DNA of 64,000 nt from the NCBI GenBank assembly GCA_963764205.1, contig CAVXRN010000002.1, positions 992,001 through 1,056,000 of the forward strand, in the 5' to 3' direction. This stretch comes from Chersky-840 sp963764205. Lineage in GTDB: Bacteria > Actinomycetota > Acidimicrobiia > Acidimicrobiales > UBA8190. Position 1 is the first letter of the stretch. Each line of letters opens with the position of its first letter. Below are positions 53,947-61,997 of this stretch, piece by piece. The notes beneath the pieces were generated by a model, which was given only the letters and a program-made list of their open reading frames with translations, made no database searches and was not told the DNA's origin. A program made the position numbers and the translations under genes.

Positions 53947-56900
53947 ATGCCAGAAGCTCCGCGAGGCCCGGCGCCGTACCCCCCCGTGGAACCACAAGCG
54001 GACTACCCCCGCCTCGAGGAGCAGATCCTCGAGTACTGGGCCCAGGACGCCACCTTCGCCGCGTCGGTCGAAGCCCGGGCCGGGGGGGCAAACGAATTCG
54101 TCTTCTACGACGGCCCCCCCTTCGCCAACGGGCTCCCCCACTACGGCCATCTCCTCACCGGCTTCGTGAAGGACGCCGTCCCCCGCTACCAGACCATGCG
54201 GGGGCGCCGGGTCGAGCGCCGTTTCGGCTGGGACTGCCACGGCCTGCCGGCCGAGATGGAGGCCGAGAAGGAGCTCGAATTCTCGGGCCGGGCCGCCATC
54301 ATCGACTACGGGATCGACCGGTTCAACGACTACTGCCGGACCCTCGTCCAGCGCACCACCGACTCCTGGAAGCACTACGTCACCCGTCAGGCCCGCTGGG
54401 TCGACTTCACCGACGACTACAAGACCATGGACCTCTCCTACATGGAGAGCGTGATGTGGGCGTTCAAGGAGCTGTGGGACAAGGGCCTCGTCTACGAGGG
54501 CGAGAAGGTCCTCCCCTGGTGCTGGGAGTGCGAGACCTCGCTGTCGAATTTCGAGACCCGGGCCGACGATGCGTACCGACCCCGCCAGGACCCGGCCGTC
54601 ACGGTGCTCTTCTCCCTCGACGCCGACGCCGACGGGCGATCGCCCGCTGCGATCTCGGGACCGTTGCGCGTCATCGCGTGGACGACCACGCCGTGGACCT
54701 TGCCGTCCAACCTCGCCCTCGCGGTGGGGCCCGACGTCGAGTACGCCGTGTACGAGCTCCTGGGCGAACCGACGGTGATCGCGGCGGCGCGCGCCGGGGC
54801 CTACCCCGAACTGCTCGGCGACGCCGAGCCGTTGGCCCGGTTCCCGGGGTCCGCACTGGTCGGGCGCACCTACCGGCCCCTCTTCCCGTTCTTCGCCGAC
54901 CACGCCGGCGCGTTCCGGGTTCTGGCGGGCGACTTCGTGGCCACCGACGAGGGCACCGGCGTGGTCCACATCGCCCCGGGATTCGGCGAGGAGGACTTCG
55001 ACGTCTGCCACCGCGGCCGGTATCGCGCGTCGTGTGCCCGGTCGACGACCGGGCCCGGTTCACCGCCGAGGTCCCGCCCTATGCCGGCCAGCACGTGTTC
55101 GACGCCAACGCGCGCCATCACCGCCGATCTCAAGGCGGCCGGCGCCCTGGTGGAGGCGAAGTCCTACACCCACAGCTATCCGCATTGCTGGCGCACCGAC
55201 ACGCCGCTCATCTACAAGGCGGTGGGCTCGTGGTTCGTGAAGGTCACGGCCGTGAAGGACCGCATGCTCGAGCTCAACCAGGAGATCGACTGGATCCCGA
55301 CCCACATCCGCGACGGCGCCTTCGGGAAGTGGCTGGAAGGAGCTCGCGACTGGGCCATCAGCCGGAACCGCTTCTGGGGCGCACCCATCCCGGTGTGGCA
55401 GAGCGACGACCCCAGCTATCCCCGCGTCGACGTCTACGGCAGCCTCGACGAGCTCGAGCGCGATTTCGGCGTGCGCCCCGACGATCTGCACCGCCCCGCC
55501 ATCGACGCGCTCGTCCGACCGAATCCCGACGATCCCACGGGCGCCTCGACCATGCGCCGGGTGACCGACGTCCTCGACTGTTGGTTCGAGTCCGGCTCGA
55601 TGCCCTTCGCCCAGGTGCACTACCCCTTCGAGCGCAGCGAGTGGTTCGAGTCACATTTCCCGGCCGACTTCATCGTGGAGTACGTGGGCCAGACGCGCGG
55701 CTGGTTCTACACCTTGCACGTCCTGTCCACGGCGCTGTTCGACCGACCCCCGTTCCGACACTGCGTGGTCCACGGGATCGTCCAGGGCGACGACGGCCGC
55801 AAGATGTCCAAGCGCCTGGGCAACTACCCCGAGCCCGACATGGTCTTCGACACCTGGGGTGCCGACGCCATGCGCTGGTTCTTGCTCTCGTCGCCGATCC
55901 TGCGGGGCCAGGACCTCGTGGTCCACGCCCGGGGCATCGAAGAGGTGCGGCGCCAGGTGCTGAACCCGATCTGGAACGCGTGGTACTTCCTGTCGCTCTA
56001 CGCCAACGTGGACGGCATCGCGGGTCGGTCCCGGACCGACGCCACCGGCGTGCTCGACCGCTACATCCTGGCCAAGACGGCCTCTCTGGTCGACGACGTG
56101 ACCGCCTCGATGGACGTCTACGACCTCTTCGCCGCCTGCGCGTCCATCACCCGGTTCCTCGATGCGTTGAACAACTGGTACATCCGGCGCAGCCGCAACC
56201 GATTCTGGCGGGCCCGCGACGGCTCGGCCGAGGTCGAAGCGGACAAGGCCGACGCCTACGACACGTTGTCGACGGTGCTCGTCACGCTGTGCAAGGTGGC
56301 GGCGCCGTTGCTGCCGATGTTGACCGAGTCGGTCTACCGGGGCCTGACCGGGCAACGCAGCGTCCACCTCTCGGACTGGCCCGCGCCGGGCGAGCTGCCC
56401 CATGACCCTGCGCTCGTCGACGTGATGGACATCGTGCGCGACGTGTGCTCAGCCGGGCACGCCATCCGCAAGGCGAGCGGTCGGCGCGCTCGCCTCCCGT
56501 TGCGCCGGCTCACCGTGGCCATGGCGCGTCCCGAGCGGCTCCGGCCCTTCGTCGAGCTCATCGAGGACGAGGTGAACGTCAAAGAGGTCGTGCTCACCGA
56601 CGAGGTGGGCGACGTGGCCGAACAGATCCTCACCCTCGTCCATGCCGCCCTCGGACCCCGGTTGGGCCCCGACACCCAACGGGTCACCGCCGCGGTGCGC
56701 GCCGGGGATTGGCACCACACCGACGACGGGCTCGTCGCCGGCAGCGTGCGGCTCGAGCCCGGTGAGTACGAGCTCGTGCTGCGGCCCCGCAACGTCGACG
56801 AAGGCCGGACCCTGCCCGACGACGTGGGCGTGGTGACCCTCGACACCACCGTCGACGACGACCTCGAGTCCGAGGGCCACGCGCGCGACGTCGTCCGTCT

Positions 56901-57102
56901 CGTCCAGGCCCAGCGGCGCGAGGCCGGGCTGCACGTGTCGGACTGCATCGACTTGGAGATCGTGGCCCCGGCGCCGACCGCGGCGGCAGTGGAAACACAC
57001 CGGTCGTACGTGGCCGAACAGACCCTGGCCGTCACCGTGCGGGTCACCGAGGGGGCCGAGCTCTCCCTGCGGGTCACCCCGACGGCGTGTCCCGACGGCT
57101 GA
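53947..57102 (+). CDS. ileS: Isoleucyl-tRNA synthetase, eukaryote-like type, with a locally frameshifted segment
   Basis: Charges tRNA-Ile. 1051 codons. The active-site motifs are FYDGPPFANGLPHYGHLLTG (HIGH-type, PHYGH) and GRKMSKRLGNYPEPDMVFDT (KMSKR). The CHGLPAEMEAEKEL segment and KMSKR rather than KMSKS indicate the eukaryote-like IleRS2 clade, in which natural mupirocin resistance is common. Between about 55008 and 55111 the frame is shifted and then restored: residues there (RASCARSTTGPGSPPRSR) should read in another frame as VVCPVDDRARFTAEVPPYAG, so two compensating indels are likely, in the editing domain. The rest is intact. ATG 53947. Confidence 0.95.
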   Translation: MPEAPRGPAPYPPVEPQADYPRLEEQILEYWAQDATFAASVEARAGGANEFVFYDGPPFANGLPHYGHLLTGFVKDAVPRYQTMRGRRVERRFGWDCHGLPAEMEAEKELEFSGRAAIIDYGIDRFNDYCRTLVQRTTDSWKHYVTRQARWVDFTDDYKTMDLSYMESVMWAFKELWDKGLVYEGEKVLPWCWECETSLSNFETRADDAYRPRQDPAVTVLFSLDADADGRSPAAISGPLRVIAWTTTPWTLPSNLALAVGPDVEYAVYELLGEPTVIAAARAGAYPELLGDAEPLARFPGSALVGRTYRPLFPFFADHAGAFRVLAGDFVATDEGTGVVHIAPGFGEEDFDVCHRGRYRASCARSTTGPGSPPRSRPMPASTCSTPTRAITADLKAAGALVEAKSYTHSYPHCWRTDTPLIYKAVGSWFVKVTAVKDRMLELNQEIDWIPTHIRDGAFGKWLEGARDWAISRNRFWGAPIPVWQSDDPSYPRVDVYGSLDELERDFGVRPDDLHRPAIDALVRPNPDDPTGASTMRRVTDVLDCWFESGSMPFAQVHYPFERSEWFESHFPADFIVEYVGQTRGWFYTLHVLSTALFDRPPFRHCVVHGIVQGDDGRKMSKRLGNYPEPDMVFDTWGADAMRWFLLSSPILRGQDLVVHARGIEEVRRQVLNPIWNAWYFLSLYANVDGIAGRSRTDATGVLDRYILAKTASLVDDVTASMDVYDLFAACASITRFLDALNNWYIRRSRNRFWRARDGSAEVEADKADAYDTLSTVLVTLCKVAAPLLPMLTESVYRGLTGQRSVHLSDWPAPGELPHDPALVDVMDIVRDVCSAGHAIRKASGRRARLPLRRLTVAMARPERLRPFVELIEDEVNVKEVVLTDEVGDVAEQILTLVHAALGPRLGPDTQRVTAAVRAGDWHHTDDGLVAGSVRLEPGEYELVLRPRNVDEGRTLPDDVGVVTLDTTVDDDLESEGHARDVVRLVQAQRREAGLHVSDCIDLEIVAPAPTAAAVETHRSYVAEQTLAVTVRVTEGAELSLRVTPTACPDG

Positions 57103-57111
57103 GCTCGTCTT

Positions 57112-57152
57112 CAGCCTGACCCGGTTCCGGCCCGACCCGGTACCGCAGGCTG
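57112..57152. terminator. Possible terminator between convergent ileS and divIVA
   Basis: CAGCCTG (57112-57118) and CAGGCTG (57146-57152) form a 7-bp inverted repeat with a 27-nt GC-rich loop, located 10 bp after the ileS stop and about 44 bp before the divIVA end. No U tract. Confidence 0.3.
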
Positions 57153-57195
57153 CCCTAGCGAGAGGGCCCGCCGGGAGCAGGTGGGAGGAACCTGA

Positions 57196-58104
57196 TCAGC
57201 GGGGCGCGATGGGCTGGGGTTGGCCTGACTCGTCGATGGCCATGACACCTTGGTGCTCGCTGTCGGGCGTCGCGCCCTCGGCGTCGACCGGACGAGCCCC
57301 GCCGGTGGCAGCGTTGCCCTGCACCGCCACAGCGGACCTGCCACCGCCTTCGAGCGTCATGGCCGACGGCTCGTGGCCGGGGATGCCGGCGACCGAGTCG
57401 GGCGCAGCGACGGTGGGGATGTCCTCGCCCGGACGCGGCGTCGTGACGGTGGGCGTCTCGTCGCTGGGGCGAGCCGTGGGCCGGGGGGCCGAACGCTGCG
57501 CCAGGATCGAGCCGGTCGGCTGCACGTGCTCGTCGACCCACGTGAGCATGTCGGCGAGCGCACCGCGCAAACGGTTGCGCTCGTTCTCCATGTGCCGCGA
57601 GATGGTCTCGACGTCGCCGGCCAGTTGCGCCCGGACGGACTCGAGCCTCGTGATCTCCTCGCGCAGGTGGCGCTCGGTGTCCTCGGTGACCGACTTGGCC
57701 CGCGCCTCGGCCTCGCCCAGCACCCGGCGGGCGCGCTCTTCGGCGTCGGCCACCACGATGCGCGCCTGCGCCTCGGCTTCGGCCTGGGTCTGGTCCACGA
57801 ACTTCTGGGCGAGCACCAGCGTCCGCTGCAGGGTGTCGTCGCTCACCGCGGGGGCCGCCGCGGCCTGAGGCTGCTGCTGGCTCTCCTGCAGCATGCCTTC
57901 GAGTTGGGCGATGCGCTCCGCCGCTTGCCGGAGTCGCTCCCCCGCTTGGCGCACCTGCTCCTGGAGCGCCTCGGCGTCCACCGCCACGCGCTCGAGGTAC
58001 TCGTCGACGTCGTCGATGTGATAGCCGCGAAGAGTCTGGCGGAATTCGACGGTGCGCAGGCTGTCGAGGCTCGAGCTCTGGCCGTTCGGCTTTCCACTTT
58101 CCAT
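57196..58104 (-). CDS. divIVA: DivIVA/Wag31 polar growth protein
   Basis: Coiled-coil protein that recognises curved membrane at poles and septa and directs wall growth. The N-terminal membrane-targeting region is VEFRQTLRGYHIDDVDEYLE (DivIVA domain signature), followed by coiled coils (QVRQAGERLRQAAERIAQLE; AEAEAQARIVVADAEERARR; HLREEITRLESVRAQLAGDV) and a disordered Pro/Thr-rich C-terminus. 302 residues, typical of actinobacteria. ATG 58104 has TAGGAT 7 nt upstream. End of the cluster that runs from murC. Confidence 0.93.
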   Translation of the reverse strand: MESGKPNGQSSSLDSLRTVEFRQTLRGYHIDDVDEYLERVAVDAEALQEQVRQAGERLRQAAERIAQLEGMLQESQQQPQAAAAPAVSDDTLQRTLVLAQKFVDQTQAEAEAQARIVVADAEERARRVLGEAEARAKSVTEDTERHLREEITRLESVRAQLAGDVETISRHMENERNRLRGALADMLTWVDEHVQPTGSILAQRSAPRPTARPSDETPTVTTPRPGEDIPTVAAPDSVAGIPGHEPSAMTLEGGGRSAVAVQGNAATGGARPVDAEGATPDSEHQGVMAIDESGQPQPIAPR

Positions 58105-58111
58105 GGCGGGA

Positions 58112-58117
58112 ATCCTA
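58112..58117 (-). promoter_or_regulatory. Predicted -10 element for leaderless divIVA transcript
   Basis: Minus-strand TAGGAT ends 7 nt before ATG 58104, without a Shine-Dalgarno sequence. Confidence 0.5.
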
Positions 58118-58221
58118 GTCACGGGGGCCAGGGGCATGCAGCCGGCGGCACACGGGCCCGCGAGGCCCCTCCTGGGCACGACGGGACCGGGACCGCTGAC
58201 GCGTGTCCGACGCCGGTGCCG

Positions 58222-58479
58222 TCAGAGCACGATTATCAGGATCTGGACACCGAAGAACACGACGAGGAACGACAGGTCCAAGCCGAAGCCACCCGCCTGC
58301 ACCGGCGGGAGGATCCGCCGCACCGGCCTGAGCACGGGCTCGGTCAACCGGTAGAGGACGGCGTTGACGCTGGCCAACGTCGAGCCCGGCGAGGCCGGGA
58401 ACCAGCTCAGCAGGGCGCGAGGGAAGAGGATGCCCCAGAGATAGATCTCGAGGACCGCAACGATGATGGTGCGCAGCAC
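58222..58479 (-). CDS. YggT family membrane protein
   Basis: An 85-residue integral membrane protein with two hydrophobic helices (RTIIVAVLEIYLWGILFPRA and LDLSFLVVFFGVQILIIVL) flanking the conserved loop RLTEPVLRPVRRILPP. YggT proteins sit between sepF and divIVA in Gram-positive bacteria and are thought to aid cell division or osmotic adaptation; the role is not firmly known. GTG 58479 has TAACCT 7 nt upstream. Confidence 0.9.
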   Translation of the reverse strand: MLRTIIVAVLEIYLWGILFPRALLSWFPASPGSTLASVNAVLYRLTEPVLRPVRRILPPVQAGGFGLDLSFLVVFFGVQILIIVL

Positions 58480-58486
58480 GAAGAAG

Positions 58487-58492
58487 AGGTTA
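58487..58492 (-). promoter_or_regulatory. Predicted -10 element for leaderless yggT transcript
   Basis: Minus-strand TAACCT ends 7 nt before GTG 58479, without a Shine-Dalgarno sequence. Confidence 0.5.
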
Positions 58493-58538
58493 CGGCGTCA
58501 GGTCGGCGTACAAGGGGGCGGGCTCGAGGTCGCGGCGG

Positions 58539-59075
58539 TCAGGGCCGCAAGAGCCCGTTCTCCTGGAGGCGCTGGCGCTCCTCGGCCGACACCTTGACGT
58601 TCGACGGCGTCACCAGGAACACCTTGTCGGCCACGCGCTCCATCTTGCCGCTCAGCGCGTAGGCGACACCACTGCAGAAGTCGATCATCCGTCGCATGAG
58701 CTCGCGATCGGCAACCTGCAGGTTCACGATCACCGGTTGATTGGCCATGAGTCGATCCGCGATCTGCCGGGCGTCGCCGAACTGCATGGGCGCCACCACG
58801 TGCACACGGGCGCCGGGCTCCGCCACGACAGGGCGCACGACACTGCGGGGGGTGATGGTGGGCGTCACGGTCGGAGAGTCCTCTCGGGGGAGTGGCCGGA
58901 TGGTGCTGGTGGCGACCGCGGCGGTGGGTTCGTCATCCTCATCGGTTGCGAGCGCGACGCGCTGGCTCTGGCGTTGCCCGACGGCCACGCGCGGTTCGTA
59001 CTCGTCGTACTCGTCGTACTCGTCGTCGACCAGGCCCAGATACACCATGGCCCTCTTGAAGAATCCAGACGCCAT
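58539..59075 (-). CDS. sepF: Cell division protein SepF
   Basis: Membrane-binding FtsZ anchor that replaces FtsA in actinobacteria. The N-terminal amphipathic helix (ASGFFKRAMVYLGLVDDEYD), an acidic/proline linker, and the SepF core with PMQFGDARQIADRLMANQPV, LMRRMIDFCSGVAYALSGKM and VFLVTPSNVKVS match the family; 178 residues. ATG 59075 has GGGAGG about 8 nt upstream, and TACGCT is positioned as a -10 with a very short leader. The absence of ftsA in the window is consistent. Confidence 0.94.
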   Translation of the reverse strand: MASGFFKRAMVYLGLVDDEYDEYDEYEPRVAVGQRQSQRVALATDEDDEPTAAVATSTIRPLPREDSPTVTPTITPRSVVRPVVAEPGARVHVVAPMQFGDARQIADRLMANQPVIVNLQVADRELMRRMIDFCSGVAYALSGKMERVADKVFLVTPSNVKVSAEERQRLQENGLLRP

Positions 59076-59153
59076 CGCCAGCCTCCCGATCGACAGCGTA
59101 GTGCCTCCGACCAGGCACATGGGGATGGCGGACGGCCCCCAGCGACCACTCCC

Positions 59154-59938
59154 TCAGCCCGGCCGGACCGGGCGTTCCCCGAACAACGCGCGCCCCACGC
59201 GCACCATGGTGCTGCCCTCGGACAACGCCACGTCGAGGTCGTCGGTCATGCCCATCGACACCTCGGGAAGCCCGAGGTCGTGGGCCAGTCGTGCCGTGAG
59301 GCGGAACCCGGCCCGGGACTCCTCGGCGGCCCCGGGGGGGCCGACGGTCATGAGGCCGCGCACGTCGAGGCGCCGGTCTTGCAAGGACGCCACCAGCGCC
59401 GGGACCTCCGACACACGACAGCCGTTTCGGCCCGGGGCCCCGGTCGTCTCGACCTCGACCAACACGATCGCACCGGGCGCGTGCGCGGCGATGGTCTCGC
59501 CCTCCACGTCGCGACTGAGCGTCTGCCAGCACGACACCACCGGAGCAAGGGCTCGCACACGGCGACGCTGCACCGCGCCGAGGTAGTGCCACCGCGTCGG
59601 CGCGCCGGTGCCGCTCGCGTCCGGCGCGCCCGTCTCGCTCGCGTCCGGCGCGCCCGCATCGGTCGCGATCGCATCGGTCGCGATCGCATCGGTCGTGTCG
59701 CGCTGAACGCGACCTTGGACAGCAACTCGTCCGCGTAGTTCTCGCCGATGTCGTCGAGCCCCGCGGCGCGCGCCGCCTCCACCGCGCTCGACGAGAAGCC
59801 CTTGGTCACCGCGACGATCCGCACTCCGGCCGGGTCACGCCCCGCGTCCTCGATGCGCTGGCGCAGCGCAGTGACGCGCGCCATGACGACGTCGATCGGC
59901 GGCGCGTCGGCCAGGATCCGAGCACGGGTGTTGGGCAC
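59154..59938 (-). CDS. yggS: YggS-like PLP homeostasis protein with repetitive insert and one indel
   Basis: Pyridoxal-phosphate-binding protein (PLPBP/YggS) that buffers cofactor levels. The PLP lysine lies in RIVAVTKGFSSSAVEAARAA, followed by GLDDIGENYADELLSK; later motifs are RWHYLGAVQRRRVRALAPVV, GAIVLVEVETTGAPGRNGC, LMTVGPPGAAEES and SMGMTDDLDVALSEGSTMVR. Between ELLSK and WHYLG there is an extra segment of about 30 residues rich in ATDAI and GAPDAS repeats, encoded by 15-bp and 24-bp tandem repeats, and one frameshift near 59700. GTG 59938 is the probable start. Confidence 0.85.
59617..59695 (-). repeat. 15-bp and 24-bp period tandem repeats inside yggS
   Basis: On the plus strand GCATCGGTCGCGATC occurs at 59656-59670 and 59671-59685 with a partial copy after, and GCGTCCGGCGCGCCCG occurs at 59617-59632 and 59641-59656, a 24-bp period. 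Both periods are multiples of three. They encode the ATDAI and GAPDAS low-complexity insert. Confidence 0.85.
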
Positions 59939-59948
59939 GATCGGCGCG

Positions 59949-60605
59949 CTAGCGCTCAGCCCAGACGAGCAACGCCTGACGAGCGACGTCGCCGCGACGG
60001 CGGTGCGAGAAGTATCCGGTCGAGCAGCTCGTGCACGTGTCGGTCGTGGCGACCACCGAGGCTCCGGAGAGTGAGAGCTGACCACGGACTGCGGTGGGAA
60101 GGTCCAACGACGGGCTCCCCCACGTCGTGACGGCGCGCACCGACGCGTCGCACGACGCCACCACGGCATCGAGGTCGTCGTCGGAGAACTCGTAGCAACA
60201 GGGGCCGATGCACGGCCCCACGCCGGCGACGACGTCGGTGGCGCCCAGCGTCGCCATGGTGTCGAGAGCCCGCGCCACGACACCCGCGGTGAGGCCCCGC
60301 CACCCCACGTGCACCGCGCCGAACACACCTTGGGGCGATCCCAGTGCCACCGAGGCGCAGTCCGCGGTCAAGACGGCCAGGACGAACCCGTCGCCCGAGG
60401 CCACCACCCCGTCGCCCTCGGGGGGAGCGCCGTCGGCCCCCGACTTCCAGGCCGGCGCGGCGTCGGGCCCGGGGGTGTCCACCACCATGACGTCGGCCCC
60501 GTGGACCTGGCGCAGTCGTCGAAGTGCGAGACCGCTCGGCACCGGTGCGGGGAGCGGGCCCTGGCCCAACGACCGGAGGTCTCCGTCGGCCGCCCCGGTC
60601 CACAA
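59949..60605 (-). CDS. pgeF: Peptidoglycan editing factor / laccase-domain protein (PgeF)
   Basis: Purine nucleoside phosphorylase/laccase-like (DUF152) protein, YfiH family, now linked to peptidoglycan quality control. Metal-binding motifs are RRLRQVHGADVMVVDTPGPD (first His), AVLTADCASVALG (Cys) and VFGAVHVGWRGLTAGVVARA (second His), followed by GVGPCIGPCCYEF. No ATG or GTG lies between the ftsZ stop and the first conserved residues; TTG 60605 is my choice, with a CTG at 60629 as alternative, so the N-terminus is uncertain. Normal position between ftsZ and yggS. Confidence 0.9.
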   Translation of the reverse strand: MWTGAADGDLRSLGQGPLPAPVPSGLALRRLRQVHGADVMVVDTPGPDAAPAWKSGADGAPPEGDGVVASGDGFVLAVLTADCASVALGSPQGVFGAVHVGWRGLTAGVVARALDTMATLGATDVVAGVGPCIGPCCYEFSDDDLDAVVASCDASVRAVTTWGSPSLDLPTAVRGQLSLSGASVVATTDTCTSCSTGYFSHRRRGDVARQALLVWAER

Positions 60606-60645
60606 CGCCCGGACCGGGGAACCGGCCAGCCGCGTGGCGACGGCG

Positions 60646-61763
60646 CTAGCGGAGGAACGACGGGACGTCGAACTCGTCGTCACCGAGGTCGAGGTCATCG
60701 TCGTCAGGCGTGGCGAAGATGTCCTCGTGCACGTTGTCGAACCCGAGCACCTGGCTGCGGTCCTCGGGACCCCCCGCACCGCCGCGCGGCTCGCCGCCTC
60801 GGCCTTCCTCCCAGCGCTCGAATCCGGCTGCGATCACCGTGACGCGCACGGCGTCGGTCATCGACTCGTCGATCACGTTGCCGAAGATGATGTTGGCGTC
60901 GGGGTGGGCGTGGCCGTGGATGATCTCCATGGCCTCGTTCACTTCGAACAGGCCGAGGTCCGGGCCGCCGGCGATGTCGACCAGGATGCCCCGTGCGCCC
61001 TCGATCGAAGCCTCGAGCAGCGGGCTCGTGATGGCGCCGCGCGCCGCGTTGACGGCCCGTCCGTCACCCGATCGCCTGGCCGATCCCCATGATGGCGGTA
61101 CCGGCGTTGGCGAGCACCATGCGCACGTCGGCGAAGTCGGTGTTGATCTGCCCGGGCACGGTGATGAGGTCGGTGATGCCCTGGACCCCTTGGAGCAGGA
61201 CCTCGTCGGCCATCTTGAACGGCGCTCATCATCGACGTCTTCTCGGTCGACACCGTGAGGAGTCGGTCGTTGGGGATGATGATGATGGCGTCGACCTTGT
61301 CCTTCAGGTTCTGGATGCCCGTCTCGGCCTGCACCGAGCGCCGCCGCCCTTCGAAGGAGAAGGGACGGGTGACCACGCCGATCGTGAGCGCTCCCCCGGC
61401 ACGGGCGATCTCGGCCACCACCGGGGCGGCCCCGGTCCCGGTGCCACCGCCCTTGCCGGCGGTGATGAAGACCATGTCGGCGCCCTTGAGCGCCTCCTCG
61501 ATCTCGACCCGGTGCTCCTCGGCCGCCTGGCGACCGATCTCGGGGTCACTCCCGGCCCCGAGCCCCCGGGTGAGTTGGCGCCCGATGTCGAGCTTCAAGT
61601 CCGCGTCGCTCATGAGCAGTGCCTGGCTGTCGGTGTTCATGGCGATGAACTCGACGCCCTTCAGACCGGCCTCGATCATGCGGTTCACGGCGTTGACGCC
61701 ACCGCCGCCAACGCCCACCACCTTGATGACAGCGAAGTAACTGCTCTGCGCTGGACCGGTCAT
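60646..61763 (-). CDS. ftsZ: Cell division protein FtsZ, interrupted by two single-base insertions
   Basis: Tubulin-like GTPase forming the Z ring. The GTP-binding domain has IKVVGVGGGGVNAVNRMIEA, TAGKGGGTGTGAAPVVAEIA (tubulin signature) and IIIIPNDRLL; further parts read ITDLITVPGQINTDFADVRM and GHAHPDANIIFGNVIDESM, and the C-terminus ends DEFDVPSFLR, the partner-binding peptide for SepF. One extra base near 61221 (GCCGTTCAAG for GCCTTCAAG) and one near 61068 (ATCGGGTGACGG) break the frame; the three frames progress by one each time, as expected for two insertions. Sequence error is the simplest explanation. ATG 61763. Confidence 0.95.
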
Positions 61764-61845
61764 CGACCCTCCTCGCCACGACCCGAACCTCGAGCCTCAT
61801 CGTGGAACCCCGCCGGGCGTTCGGGCTGCACAGGCTCCGAACACC

Positions 61846-61857
61846 AGGTGACCTCAC
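61846..61857 (-). repeat. Second copy of the 12-bp GTGAGGTCACCT element in the ftsZ leader
   Basis: Exact copy of the 12-mer at 61899-61910, 53 bp downstream in the ftsZ 5' leader. The core AGGTCACCT is a near-palindrome (AGGT-C-ACCT). A related AGGTCACC lies on the opposite strand at 61971-61978. Confidence 0.7.
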
Positions 61858-61898
61858 CCTCGACCACAGCTTCATTGGGATGCGTTCCGGGGCTGCCG

Positions 61899-61937
61899 AG
61901 GTGACCTCACGATACGGCGGCACCGCGAACCGGTCAA
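61899..61937 (-). promoter_or_regulatory. ftsZ promoter overlapping an operator-like repeat
   Basis: Minus-strand TTGACC (61937-61932), 17-bp spacer, TATCGT (61914-61909) is a near-consensus sigma-70 promoter about 145 bp before the ftsZ ATG. The 12-mer GTGAGGTCACCT (61910-61899) overlaps the -10 end and the presumed transcript start. Confidence 0.65.
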
Positions 61938-61997
61938 GCAGACCAATGGTCACGCGCTGTGCCCAAACCCAGGTCACCGGCATCGTGACGACCGTGG

